Source: Neoechinorhynchus agilis (lineage: Eukaryota > Acanthocephala). From it: 64,000 bases of DNA. The stretch is from NCBI GenBank assembly GCA_051530055.1, contig CM121341.1, forward strand, positions 5,332,001 through 5,396,000. The letters are read 5' to 3'. Both the position numbers and the translations under genes were made by a program. Positions 10,611-22,049 of this stretch are shown one piece after another (position 1 is the stretch's first letter; each line of letters opens with the position of its first letter). The notes under the pieces were generated by a model. It had not been told where the DNA came from. It saw only the letters and a list, made by a program, of their open reading frames with translations, and made no database searches.

Positions 10611-12246
10611 CTCTGAAAATATACATAATTCCTTTTTTAGATTTAAATGACACTCATGATAAAACATTCGAGTTCACTATAAAAGTCGATCCATCATTGG
10701 CTTAAAAGATTTAATTGTTTTAAAACGCATTTAGAACCAAACCTTAAAACGTCCATTCATCAGGCCGAAAACTCCAGCTTAAATTGTAGAAAACTTACAA
10801 ACAATCGCTGAAGAAGATCCGAGATAGTGGATCGAAATATCAAATAAAATCTTAATTTCATTTATCTCTCTCCTATCAACAAATAACAATGAATTATCTT
10901 TTCAACATGAGAATAAAACGTGGCGAATCCGAAACCAATCGGAGATTTTAAAATAAAAAATCATTATTTGATTTCTGTACGCCATATAAAACGACCAAAA
11001 TATGAACAATTCAATGTTCAAACAATTATGAAACTCAAATTACCTAAACGAAAAATCTTTTACTGAAAAACTTTGTCAACGGGTAAAGGAACGCTTCGTC
11101 CATCCTTACGACCAATCAAGAAAAGCGGTGGTGTGAATGTTTTTGACATTCTTTTTTGACACTTTGAGTTAAGATTACTTTTGTTAAAAGAATTTTATAT
11201 TTTGGACGCTTATAAAATCAGCCAATCAATTTTGTGCCAATTTTCGGTAATTCCCCATGATCAAAGATTTGTAGAGCCGCAGCTGAGCACTCATTTTGGA
11301 TTGCTTTCTTCCACGGCTACAAGCAATGACTGAGGAGGCGAAGTTTGGTTCCTTCGAAATATTTCCCTATAAATCAAATATTCTATTCAATTGTTCCTTG
11401 AAATGAAGGGGGCTGAAGCCTTGAAAATTCGCAATGAAGATTTCAATAATAAAGTTCGAGTGTGTAACAATTCGCCATTGAGAATAAATCAAATATGTGG
11501 TGACCGGGGAATTATTTTCACCGAAAGTATAAACTTTGATTAACTCGAAGAATTTTCTCTGTTGATGATGTAATTTTAATGTGACGTAAGGAAACCTGTT
11601 TTACGTAAAGGGATTGCTTTTAATCGGAACCTTTTGCGAACAAAATTTTTTACGGAACTTTCGTCAGCATTCATTACGATATCAGCGGCGATTCTTAGCT
11701 CATATTCGCATTTTGTGGGTCGAAATAAAGTAATTGTACGCGAATTAGGCTTCTAAAATAGGATGTTTGTCTCAATTTTAAACGGAGAATAATGCGAAAA
11801 TCGTCAAAGATATGGCAAATCTCAAAAAAAAGTTTTAAAATGAGCGCATTAAGATGTACTTAATTAACTTCTTTGGTTAGATCGAGTGTGTCTTTGTCCA
11901 TTTTACCCAAACGTAAATAATCCAATAAGTTGCAATAATCAACAAAATTAAATAACAGAAAAGGAATTCAGTTGGTCAAAAATATCCATAATGATTTATA
12001 ACAAAGTCCCATATTAATTGTCTCGTTCATTAAATTCGGGCGTTTTTTAGCTAAAAGCAGCTTCGGAAGTTGTTCAAAAAAAGATAATTTTAATCAATAA
12101 ACAAGGATGTTTGTCTCAAAATTGAAATACGTAAAGCCTAAGAAGCTGTCGCAAATCTGGATACTAAATGAACGGTATTAATTCCAGCAAATTTTTTTAT
12201 TTAAATTGTAAATTGCGTGTCCCAAATTCGTCCAATTTCGTGAACT
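10611..12246. other. Intergenic, 1.6 kb, no gene seen
   Basis: AT-rich DNA between DDX1 and the duplicated ankyrin block. I found no spliced or unspliced frame I would defend. It contains a hammerhead-like motif at 10808-10841, listed separately. Confidence 0.5.
10808..10841 (+). other. Hammerhead-like motif, single copy
   Basis: CTGAAGA-A-GATCC, 8-nt loop, GGATC-GAAA-TATC: the hammerhead core boxes flank a perfect 5-bp stem. One extra A separates the CUGANGA box from the stem, as in the motif of the 36-40 kb satellite and the 56.2 kb foldback. No matching stem I or cleavage strand was found, so activity is not implied. The following AATAAAATCTTAATTTC tail resembles the tails at the other sites. 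Confidence 0.5.
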
Positions 12247-14566
12247 TTGATACCTTTTTCGAATAAAAATAATTTTGGACGTGTAGTTCAATTTCATCGC
12301 TAAATTATCGAGGAGAAAATAATTGGAAGACAACGTTTTTTTACAATCATTTTGAGTATTTTAATTGTTTCTGTTTAAAATCATTTTTCGTCTACACTTC
12401 TATTATTTTGCTGGAAATTAATTTTTCTTTTAATTTTGTCGATTATCATACCAAATCCAGAATTAAATCAAGAAAATCAGTAAAATCCGCCGCACTACAG
12501 ATTCATTGTTACCAAATGTCGCGATTCGTCCTACATTTCAGTAATGAACGCCTCATTGGCTCTGATCATTGGAATGATAAAAATTATTTAGTGAACTTGA
12601 TTAAGAATTCGATTTGTGCTGTTCATCGCTGCTTACGTAATCGAAGCATTGCCTTTAATTGAGGTCTCTTCCCAATACAAACCGATTTGGGCCGCTTTAA
12701 TTAAATTCAAATTGTTTGAATTGGCTAAATGGACGCTGTGGACTTTCACCGACTTTCATCTACTTGACTAACAATTGCATGCCGATTTTTGTAGTGACGG
12801 AATTCTGGGCGGATCCTTCGCCTGACGATCATTAATGCGAACGATTACTCAAAGTTCTTGAAAAAAATGCGTTCCGGCCAATTGGTTGCAGGATTTTTAA
12901 TTGAAGAAAATATTAAGTGTTTTTTCGTGCTAAAACATTAAATCTTTATTATTTAATCACAAAAAAAACTACTTTTATCTGATCTATGAATTTAATTGGA
13001 CATTAAGATTGGAATTTTTCTCATTCGCTAAGCATTCAGCGTCGCGCATCCGAATAATGGACGAAATATTTTTAAACATTGTGAAAAATGCAAATTTAGT
13101 TGTAGTGATTAAATTGGAAACGATTTAATTTTTGGGGGGAAATTGTGTTTAGCAGAAAAAACCGGAAATGCAAATTAACGTAGCCAATCAAATTGCAACA
13201 TTTACATATACCATTGCCGTGCGACCAGAAAAACGTTTCTCAAGAACGAAAACTTTCATTCTACCGTTTTAAACTCAAAACAAAGTCCATTTCGATGATT
13301 ACTTTGCGTTCTATATTATGGAATCACAAAGAAAGACGTAGAATTTCGAACAACTCCATCTCATTTCGTGATAATCCACAAGCTTCCACAACAAAGCATA
13401 CCAATCAAATATTCCGTCGAAAAGTAAATATCAAACGGTTCAATCTTTTATTTAAGCACTATGCTTCTCCGATTTTAAATATTCTATCCTCCAATTATTC
13501 CGACAAAGACAAAGCTGCAAAGCTTTTATTCCGTATTCAAGCTCTTAACAATTTATCACCAAATGATCGTGCCTGCCAACTCGAAGCTTTGAGCTGTTTG
13601 AACTTGGAATCCGAGGAATCAGCACTTCATTTAACATTGAAGCAAGGACAAATTGAATGTTCGAAAGTTTTGATCGGAACATTTCCTGAGCTCGTTTTGA
13701 CAAGAGACAAACAATGGCGAACTCCTCTTCACTTAGCAGCTGCGATGGATTCGGAGTACCTGATCAAATTGCTGGTTGCTCAATACGGAAACCGCTCATT
13801 TCTAGATTTGAGCGATATTCACGGATTTACTGCGCTCCAAATGGCCGTAAGCCACGTTTGCAATAAGTCCGCCGAAGCCCTTCTTAAGGTGGGGGCATCT
13901 CTGGACATTATAACAAAACCGCCGTTCAATGAATCGTCCGGCGGCTTCAGCGCCCTTCATTTATGCGCTGAAATGAACAACTCACTCAGTTCAAATTTAC
14001 TGATCAGTAAAGGCGCAAATATCGATATCAATAACCATTGGAACGAGACTCCACTTCACTGGGCTCTAGAAAATCATTCTTATAAAGTAGCAAACGATTT
14101 ACTTCGTTATAACGCGACCGTCGACTCAAGAATAATCAAAGACGGTAGCTTGCTGAATTCAATTCAATTCCATAATCCTTCAATGAATCGTTTCGTTAGA
14201 CAAATTCATAGCGAACAAATATCGCTGATCAGGAAACGGAAATCTGGACAGTCGTTTAAAGTGTCAAAACGGAGTCGACAATGCAATGATGGATATTTGC
14301 GAATCACTACGGCACCACAAGTCTGCAATTTCGGATAAGATAATTCATGAGAAAAGTTCGTAATAAAATTCTTTGAGCTCTTTCACTGTTGGTTTTTTCT
14401 GGTTACTATTCAATCTTTCTGCTTTGCTCGTTGATGAGTTCTGATTTTATGCTCGAAACTTGACAGGATTCCGCATAACTCAATTTTTTTAAAGTTAAAA
14501 TTTTACATATGAAACAAATTCATTGATATAAGTAAATATTCAATTAATAAAATCTCTAAAAGAGAC
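12247..14566 (+). repeat. Large duplicated block, copy A
   Basis: This 2.3-kb block recurs almost unchanged, inverted, at 24376-26697. Its first 0.9 kb recurs in the same orientation at 22050-22958. It carries the ankyrin gene and about 1 kb of upstream DNA, so promoter and gene moved together. Boundaries are where the copies stop matching: TTGATACC at the left and AAAAGAGAC at the right. The 84-codon frame at 12408-12662 lacks an ATG and is probably non-coding, conserved only because the copies are young. Confidence 0.9.
13295..14338 (+). CDS. Ankyrin-repeat protein, nuclear-type basic tail, copy A
   Basis: The open frame starts upstream at a TTG, and the first in-frame ATG is 13295, giving 347 residues. 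At least four ankyrin repeats are visible: ESALHLTLKQGQIECSKVL, RTPLHLAAAMDSEYLIKLL, FTALQMAVSHVCNKSAEALL, FSALHLCAEMNNSLSSNLL and ETPLHWALENHSYKVANDLL. The repeat spacing with insertions resembles IkB/Bcl-3/cactus proteins, and the C-terminus is basic (IRKRKSGQSFKVSKRSRQ), a likely nuclear signal. Role in NF-kB-type signalling is only a guess. A minus-strand copy encodes the same protein at 24604-25647. A short upstream frame from ATG 13168 overlaps the 5' part. Confidence 0.85.
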   Translation: MITLRSILWNHKERRRISNNSISFRDNPQASTTKHTNQIFRRKVNIKRFNLLFKHYASPILNILSSNYSDKDKAAKLLFRIQALNNLSPNDRACQLEALSCLNLESEESALHLTLKQGQIECSKVLIGTFPELVLTRDKQWRTPLHLAAAMDSEYLIKLLVAQYGNRSFLDLSDIHGFTALQMAVSHVCNKSAEALLKVGASLDIITKPPFNESSGGFSALHLCAEMNNSLSSNLLISKGANIDINNHWNETPLHWALENHSYKVANDLLRYNATVDSRIIKDGSLLNSIQFHNPSMNRFVRQIHSEQISLIRKRKSGQSFKVSKRSRQCNDGYLRITTAPQVCNFG

Positions 14567-14781
14567 ATTCGAAGAGTTAATTTAAATACTCATTTGACCC
14601 AATATTTTGCTTGCTTTTTCTCCTAATAAACAGGTTGAAATGCGAGTCTAAAGCTTTACGAAACGCTTTTTCGTCTAAAAATGAGTAACCACTTACTGTT
14701 GTGAGCCATATTTAGAAACTTCTCAGCTTCGCAAAGAATCCGCCTTAAAAATTACAAGAACAAGTTGTCTTTACTCGAGAA

Positions 14782-15398
14782 ATGGGTAATAAGAAGAGCA
14801 GACCGATTGAACCAACACCAAAATTGATAAAGATGCTTAGTACCAGCGCACAATGCAACGAACAAATTGTTATGGATAGTTATAAAAGATTCATATCTTA
14901 CACTCCGAGTGGCTTAATGGACAAAAAGACATTTGTTGGTCGATTTCAAACAAAATATCCTGGTGCCAACGTAAAACTTATCGCTGATATTGTATTTAAA
15001 TATTTTGATACGGATCATTCGGGAAAAATTAGTTTTTCCGAATATTTTCTTCCAAGTGTTTTTATGGCATTGATCGTATTGGGAATTTAAGAAATACTGA
15101 TCATTGCATTATATCAAAGGCAAATCCTAGTCAAAGATCCGAAATTCTTTTTAACATTTTTGATTCAGATGATAACAATGTCATTACTGAGAAGGAACTA
15201 AAACTAATGGTGCAGGCTTTGTATGAACTCCGTGGTGAAGCTGTCGATAAGTCAAAGATCAATGAAGTGGCAACTACGATCGCGACAGATATGGATTGTG
15301 ATGGTAACCGAAAAATTACACAGGAAGAGTTTGTTTATGCCTTAGGCCAAAGTGATACGATGAGACGATTTTTGGACTTTAATTTTGGAGATTTATGA
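14782..15398 (+). CDS. Myristoylated EF-hand calcium sensor, copy 1
   Basis: Starts MGNKKSRP, a good N-myristoylation signal. EF-hand loops: DTDHSGKISFSEYF, DSDDNNVITEKEL and DCDGNRKITQEEF, the layout of recoverin/neuronal calcium sensor-like proteins of about 190 residues. The first part (14782 to about 15063) and second part (about 15099 to 15398) are in different frames. A canonical 44-nt intron at 15076-15119 would join them, but it would remove DHCIIS, which the paralogue at 16242 keeps with mainly synonymous differences. A shorter removal of about 35 nt (15064-15098) would keep it but has no GT..AG ends. Its 3' end is copied into a tandem array directly downstream. Confidence 0.8.
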
Positions 15399-15913
15399 TT
15401 TTATTGATTGCGCGATAAAGCTTCTTTTTTTGTGTCTCGGCGTTATAAACTTTTTTGAGCCAAAGTGATACGATGAGGCGATTTTTGGACTTTAATTTTG
15501 GAGATTTATGATTTTATTGATTGCGCGATAAAGCTTCTTTTTTTGTGTCTCGGCGTTATAAACTTTTTTGAGCCAAAGTGATACGATGAGGCGATTTTTG
15601 GACTTTAATTTTGGAGATTTATGATTTTATTGATTGCGCGATAAAGCTTCTTTTTTTGTGTCTCGGCGTTATAAACTTTTTTGAGCCAAAGTGATACGAT
15701 GAGGCGATTTTTGGACTTTAATTTTGGAGATTTATGATTTTATTGATTGCGCGATAAAGCTTCTTTTTTTGTGTCTCGGCGTTATAAACTTTTTTGAGCC
15801 AAAGTGATACGATGAGGCGATTTTTGGACTTTAATTTTGGAGATTTATGATTTTATTGATTGCGCGATAAAGCTTCTTTTTTTGTGTCTCGACGTTATAA
15901 ACTTTTTTGAATC
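15348..15913 (+). repeat. Tandem repeat of 113 bp, 5 copies, made from a gene's 3' end
   Basis: The first unit is the last coding stretch of the EF-hand gene (from the codons for SDTMRRFLDFNFGDL through the stop) plus its 3' flank, GATTGCGCGATAAAGC and TCTCGGCGTTATAAAC. The unit then repeats four more times, start 15348 to 15461 and on. Copies are nearly identical, so the expansion is recent. Confidence 0.95.
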
Positions 15914-16241
15914 TTTAAAGTAATGACAGTCATAACCAAATATCAGAAATAAATTAGCCAATAAAAATCCAAAGGAGGGGTCTTATAAGTACTATAATAA
16001 AGTATATTTTTCCCTGTCGAAGACAATAGTCCAAAAAAATTTAAAAAGTTCCATTATTTTATTCTAAAGGAAATAAAGTGATTCATTATACAACACTAAA
16101 GCCGCGAATACTCTGCAACATTTTATGTGAGACAATACTCATTGGTGGGATGACTCAGGAGGATTTGAGCTCATGTTTTTTTATTCATTTAACACTTCGC
16201 TCACGCACAAAAAAAATTAAACGAGTTTTACAAGAAGAAAA
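15914..16241. other. Intergenic between the EF-hand paralogues
   Basis: About 330 bp without a supported gene. The stretch near 15952-15995 (AATAAAAATCCAAA-GGAG, then TTATAAGTA) resembles 48130-48165 in the FEN1 intron, so a dispersed repeat may be present. Confidence 0.45.
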
Positions 16242-16861
16242 ATGGGAAATCATCATTGCTCAGCCAGCGAACCAAATCCAAAATTGATCAAAATGTTAAG
16301 CAACGCAGCAGGTATTCCCGAAAATTTAGTATGGGAGAGTTACAAGAGATTTAAAACTTACGCACCGTCAGGCTTAATGGATAAATCAACATTTATCGAG
16401 CGGTTTCAAGCAAAGCATCCCAATGCAAACTCTAATAAAGTTGCTCGTATTGTATTTAAATATTTTGATGCGGATAAATCAAACAAGATTGGATTTGTCG
16501 AATATTTTTTGCCAAACGCCTTTCAAGTAGTGGTGCATTTTTTTGGCTCAAACAAAAAAATGACCACTGTGCTATATCTCAATCAAATCCACAAAAAAGA
16601 GCGGAAATTCTGTTCAATATATTTGATTCGGATGACAATAATATCGTCTCCGAAAAGGAGCTACGCCGTATGATTAAAGGACTCTTTGAACTGAAAGGAG
16701 GACATCTCAGCAGTGAAGAAGCTAGCAAGATTTCAGCAGTCGTAGCTCAGGCTATGGATTGTGATGGCAACAAGAAAATTGAGAAAAACGAGTTCATTTA
16801 TGCCTTAATGCAAGATTCAAGACTCTACGAGCTCCTAAATTTCGATTTTAGCAATAACTGA
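16242..16861 (+). CDS. Myristoylated EF-hand calcium sensor, copy 2
   Basis: Paralogue of the gene at 14782, in tandem and the same orientation. Begins MGNHHCSASEP, a myristoylation-type start with a nearby Cys. EF-hand loops DADKSNKIGFVEYF, DSDDNNIVSEKEL and DCDGNKKIEKNEF. As in copy 1, the part through EYFLPNAF (to about 16526) and the part from DHCAIS (about 16562) are in different frames with the same offset. The 35-nt gap has no AG acceptor, so no canonical intron explains it. Either this copy is broken, or both genes share an unusual intron or frameshift. The product would act at membranes in a calcium-dependent way, by family analogy. Confidence 0.72.
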
Positions 16862-18136
16862 GTGCTCAAATTTTCTTTCATTAAATTTTAATATTTGTTG
16901 GAACGGACATGAGTTTTCTATTAAATGAAATAGTTAGAGTGCAAAGAAAAATCATCTTTATTTATGAAATCAGCGAGTATTTTTTTTCAATTGTCATCAA
17001 AGCGAATACGTTGATTTATCATTAAAATGAATGGTTGCTTTTTGTTACCTCTAACTCGTTCAAAAAAGTATTTTTTATGAAAAATACCGATAAATTTGAT
17101 TTTAACAATCAAAAAATAATAAGCACCAAAACAACACTCTAGAATTCGTCCTAAATCGATTCATAAATTATCTTCAGTTGTTGATGATCGAACGTTGCGA
17201 TAAGAACGTTTATCTACACTGCAGTTTTTATTCGCGATTTAAGGGATCTGAAATCTTTTTCGATAGTCAGCGCAGAAAATAAATCGACTACATCATCAGC
17301 AATGCAATCCAAGTTGATAAAAGGAGGATAATGCGACTATTTTGTGGAGCATCGTTCGAAGAACAAGTTTCCAAATAAAATGAACCTTTGGAAATTAATT
17401 TAGATATTCTCTTTCTTCCAAAAAATGATCTTTTAATTAAAGATCAATAATAAGAAATTCCGAATAATTTATCAGACTTAAAGGTAATGTTGCGATTTCT
17501 ATTCTTCAAACTATCTTCAAACAACGACAAGATCAATATAAGAAATTCCGAATAATTTATCAGACTTAAAGGTAATGTTGCGATTTCTATTCTTCAAACT
17601 ATCTTCAAACAACGACAAGATCAATAGTAAGAAATTCCGAATAATTTATCAGACTTAAAGGTAATGTTGCGATTTCTATTCTTCAAACTATCTTCAAACA
17701 ACGACAAGATCAATAATAAGAAATTCCGAATAATTTATCAGACTTAAAGGTAATGTTGCGATTTCTATTCTTCAAACTATCTTCAAACAACGACAAGATC
17801 AATAATAAGAAATTCCGAATAATTTATCAAACTTAAAAGTAATGTTGCGATTTCTATTCTTCAAGCTATCTTCAAACAAAGACAAGATCAATAATAAGAA
17901 ATTCCGAATAATTTATCAGACTTAAAAGTAATGTTGCGATTTCTATTCTTCAAACTATCTTCAAACAAAGACAAATATAGATGAAAAGCGATAGATTTAA
18001 AAAGAAATGCAAAGGACAAAATATCACCAAAGCTTCCATTATCTACGAGTACTTTGAGATTATTTATTGCAAAGCGAAATGCTAAAGATTTAGAGATTGA
18101 AAAAGAAAAGGGAAAGGACTTAAATTTATTATGCCC
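16862..18136. other. Intergenic with a tandem repeat
   Basis: No gene seen in 16862-17440 or in 17975-18136. The middle is the 86-bp repeat listed separately. Confidence 0.5.
17444..17972 (+). repeat. Tandem repeat, unit about 86 bp, about 6 copies
   Basis: Each unit contains AAGAAATTCCGAATAATTTA, GTAATGTTGCGATTTCTA and CTTCAAACAACGACAAG. Starts at 17444 and 17530 set the period. The last two units differ at a few bases. Confidence 0.9.
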
Positions 18137-20891
18137 TTATCTATAATAAAGCAAATACACTGGAGCAGCAACAGCAATGACGATTACAATTAAAGCAGCA
18201 ATGATTACAAGGACAATTCCCAATATATTATTCGTACCGCCATTTGCGATTTTGTTCGAGAATTTAGCATTTAAACTACCATTTACAAATCTTCGTTTTA
18301 GTGATTGATTATTTTCAATTTCTTCATCCGATTGTTGGACGTCAGTAGGTGATGATTTTTGGCCCAAGACAGTTGACGTTCTGTTCAAGCCTTCATTCGA
18401 ACTTTGAACTGATCCTAATTTTTCAGGTATGGATTGTATAGTCGTCTTGCTCCTTAAAGATTTTAAAGCCAGATCCGGATTTAAATCGGTTGAGTTGAGC
18501 TCTGCTTTATAATGCACAGCATTTAATGAATCCTCATTCGAAATTTTCTTAATGTTTGTACCGTCGTCCTCTGGAAATTTCTCATCGTTTTGACCTTTCT
18601 CTTCAACTTCCATTTGCAATGTAAATTCATTTTTATGTGATTGTTTGCTATGTTCAAGATCTGAATCATTTGCTTCCAAACTAAAATTTCTGTGATCCTG
18701 CGAATTAGTCGTCGATTTTTCGTCAATTTTCGGGGTTTCCGATCTCTCTGCGGATATTCCTTGAGCATTTAATGATTCCTCATTCGAAATTTTCTTAATG
18801 TTTGTACCGTCGTCCTCTGGAAATTTCTCTTCATTTTGACCTTTCTCTTCTACTTCCATTTGCAATGTAAATTCATTTTTATGTGATTGTTTGCTACGTT
18901 CAAGATCTGAATCATTTGCTTCCAAACTAAAATTTCCGTGATCTTGCGAATTAGTCGTCGATTTTTCGTCAATTTTCGGGGTTTCCGATCTCTCTACGGA
19001 TATTCCTTGAGCATTTAATGATTCCTCATTCGAAATTTTCTTAATGTTTGTACCGTCGTCCTCTGAAAATTTCTCTTCATTTTGACCTTTCTCTTCTACT
19101 TCCATTTGCAATGTAAATTCATTTTTATGTGATTGTTTGCTATGTTCAAGATCTGAATCATTTGCTCCCAAACTAAAATTTCCGTGATCTTGCGAATTAG
19201 TCGTCGATTTTTCGTCAATTTTCGGGGTTTCCGATCTCTCTGCGGATATTCCTTGAGCATTTAATGATTCCTCATTCGAAATTTTCTTAATGTTTGTACC
19301 GTCGTCCTCTGAAAATTTCTCTTCATTTTGACCTTTCTCTTCTACTTCCATTTGCAATGTAAATTCATTTTTATGTGATTGTTTGCTACGTTCAAGATCT
19401 GAATCATTTGCTTCCAAACTAAAATTTCCGTGATCCTGCGAATTAGTCGTCGATTTTTCGTCAATTTTCGGGGTTTCCGATCGTTCGACGGATATTCCTT
19501 GAGCATTCAATGAATCCTCATTCGAAATTTTCTTAATGTTTGTACCGTCGTCCTCTGGAAATTTCTCTTCATTTTGACCTTTCTCTTCTACTTCCATTTG
19601 CAATGTAAATTCATTTTTATGTGATTGTTTGCTATGTTCAAGATCTGAATCATTTGCTCCCAAACTAAAATTTCCGTGATCTTGCGAATTAGTCGTCGAT
19701 TTTTCGTCAATTTTCGGGGTTTCCGATCTCTCTGCGGATATTCCTTGAGCATTTAATGATTCCTCATTCGAAATTTTCTTAATGTTTGTACCGTCGTCCT
19801 CTGGAAATTTCTCTTCATTTTGACCTTTCTCTTCTACTTCCATTTGCAATGTAAATTCATTTTTATGTGATTGTTTGCTACGTTGAAGATCTGAATCATT
19901 TGCTTCCAAACTAAAATTTCCGTGATCCTGCGAATTAGTCGTCGATTTTTCGTCAATTTTTGGAGTTTCCGATCTCGACGGATATTCCTTGAGCATTTAA
20001 TGATTCCTCATTCGAAATTTTCTTAATGTTTGTACCGTCGTCCTCTGGAAATTTCTCTTCATTTTGACCTTTCTCTTCTACTTCCATTTGCAATGTAAAT
20101 TCATTTTTATGTGATTGTTTGCTACGTTGAAGATCTGAATCATTTGCTTCCAAACTAAAATTTCCGTGATCTTGCGAATTAGTCGTCGATTTTTCGTCAA
20201 TTTTTGGAGTTTCCGATCGTTCGACGGATATTCCTTGAGCATTTAATGATTCCCCACTCGAAATTTTCTTAATGTTTGTACCGTCGTCCTCTTTAAATTT
20301 CTCATCGTTTTGACCTTTCTCTTCTACTTCCATTTGCAATGTAAATTCATTTTTATGTGATTGTTTGCTATGTTCAAGATCTGAGCCTTCTGAGATTAAA
20401 GTGGATTGCTCATTATCGTGTTCTGAAGTATTGCTCATGGCCCTCGAATCATCGCAAGCAATATCGTTACCTTCGTTCACAATTGTGTCCGTATTTATTG
20501 ATTCTTGATTTGAACTTGAGTTTGCTGAGTTCAATTTCGCATGCATTGATTCGATCTCGTGGCCTCCAGGTGAATGCTCTCCTTCTGCTGAATACAACGA
20601 GTCACGGTTTTCGCTGACAATTCCTTCCTTGTCGTCTTGCGACTCAGAGTGCAATACGTCTGCTATAGGAGTTGAATTTATCAAAGTTGACTCAACCTTT
20701 GAAATGGCAGCATATTTGAAACCAGTAGACGACTCATTGTCAGTATAAAGTTTCTCTTCCTCCTGGGCATTTATTGCGTCCACATTTGTGTCTGTCTTAG
20801 TGGGATCAACTCCGGATTCGATTAAATACTCTTCGTTTTCCATCGTATTCGGTTGATTTATGCCACTGGTGCTCATCGGCGAATCCGTCAT
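18137..20891 (-). CDS. Repetitive acidic protein with C-terminal membrane anchor, frame-broken
   Basis: The first open frame (20891-19953) has a unique polar N-terminus, then repeats. The second (19996-18137) carries about six more repeats, a unique segment and a C-terminal transmembrane helix (ILGIVLVIIAALIVIVIAV) ending LLYYR. The repeat is 82 residues (246 bp): SETPKIDEKSTTNSQDHGNF, ANDSDLERSKQSHKNEF, EEKGQNEEKFPEDDGTN, ISNEESLNAQGIS. There are about 7-8 copies, over 90% alike. The frames part near 19975, where the GISVERSETPK junction is two bases shorter than in other units. That could be a true frameshift, a polymorphism, or an assembly slip in a repeat. No signal peptide is seen, so a tail-anchored or inward-facing protein is likely. 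Family not recognised. Confidence 0.75.
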
Positions 20892-21496
20892 TGATAAAAT
20901 TGGGATTGGATCTGTTGGTTTCTGAGCTTTGAACGTGCTTCTTCTCTTTTACTGTGTGGCCGTATTCTCCGTATTACTGCTTGACTCATTACGGGCGTCG
21001 AAACGTTTATTCATCTGTCGCTCTTCTCCAAACAAAAATGAAAGGATTGTTTAGTCTCGACTCTGAGAACCCTCCGCCAATCTCTTTTTACGGTTGTCTG
21101 CTATTTAATTGTTTTTTTGCGTTTTTAGCGTATTTTCTTCATTGCTCTCGTCCTCCTCTATAATTGACTCGTTGAGTACAAAAAGAGTCGTCCGTACGGA
21201 CGCTTAAACCAAAAAGGTAATCTTCAGTCCAATGTAAAAAATCCAAACTTTAATATAACGTCTATCGTTTCCTCTAAGCCAAACTTTACCCACAAATCTT
21301 GAATTGTTTGTTAGTTTTTACGAACAAAACAATTCCGAAGAAGTGAGACGTTGAGGCGAAGTATTAAATGGAATTACTTTTATTCATCTCGACTTCATAA
21401 AAATAAATTATGGACAACATTTCTAGAATATTCTTATAATAAAATCATCTGTTTCAATCAAATCTTCCACAATCTCTTAAATGGAGATCCTTGACT
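20892..21496. other. Intergenic, upstream of the repeat-protein gene
   Basis: About 600 bp holding the presumed promoter of the minus-strand repeat-protein gene. Frames here are short and look like chance. No repeat noticed. Confidence 0.4.
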
Positions 21497-21921
21497 CTAG
21501 AAAGGGTAATGAATGTAGTCATCCCTCGAACCTAAAATTTTTAATCGAACAAATCTTCGTAATACTTCAAGATCTAATCGAACGAGATGACGATTACCTT
21601 TAGGATGTATGATAGCATCAAATTTTGTTTCATTTTCAAGCGCTAATCGATGCCAAGTAATACTTTTCCTAGCCGATCAAAATATGGTTTAGTGTACAAA
21701 TGGTAATGATGCAGAGTTCTAAGAAACTAAGGAGTACCTGAGACTCAAGCAGTTTTTAATTGTTAACAAATTCAATCATTATAAAGTTGGCTACCAATGT
21801 TGACATTCTTAGCAGCGATGAGCACCATTTTTTCGCTTTTTAAATTTACAATTTCTTGAAGACTGCGAATAACACCAGTCGTACACAAATTTATTTGAAA
21901 GCCGTGCGAAATTGATTTCAT
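21497..21921 (-). CDS. Unrecognised minus-strand gene, exon structure unresolved
   Basis: The 3' part reads as clean coding sequence ending at a stop at 21497: SITWHRLALENETKF, IIHPKGNRHLVRLDLEVLRRF and KILGSRDDYIHYPF. Just upstream another frame reads LHHYHLYTKPYFDRLGK and would run into it with a one-base shift in an A run. Further upstream an ATG at 21921 opens MKSISHGFQINLCTTGVIRS, QEIVNLKSEKMVLIAA. I could not find GT..AG introns that join all three. It may be a gene with introns I misplaced or a recently broken one. No family recognised. Confidence 0.4.
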
Positions 21922-22049
21922 AGTGAAAACTAAAATTTCTTTTTTAAAAATTAATGCGCAAAATTAGTTGGTCAATCAAAAGCCACTCTTCTCAATTAAA
22001 AATAAAGAAAACATATCGACATGAACGGATCCGAACTATATCTAATGCA

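Noticed and set aside
12408-12662. 84-codon frame present three times (12408 plus, 22236 plus, 26280 minus)
   Set aside because: It has no ATG at its start and is identical only because the surrounding block was recently duplicated. No motif or splice support.
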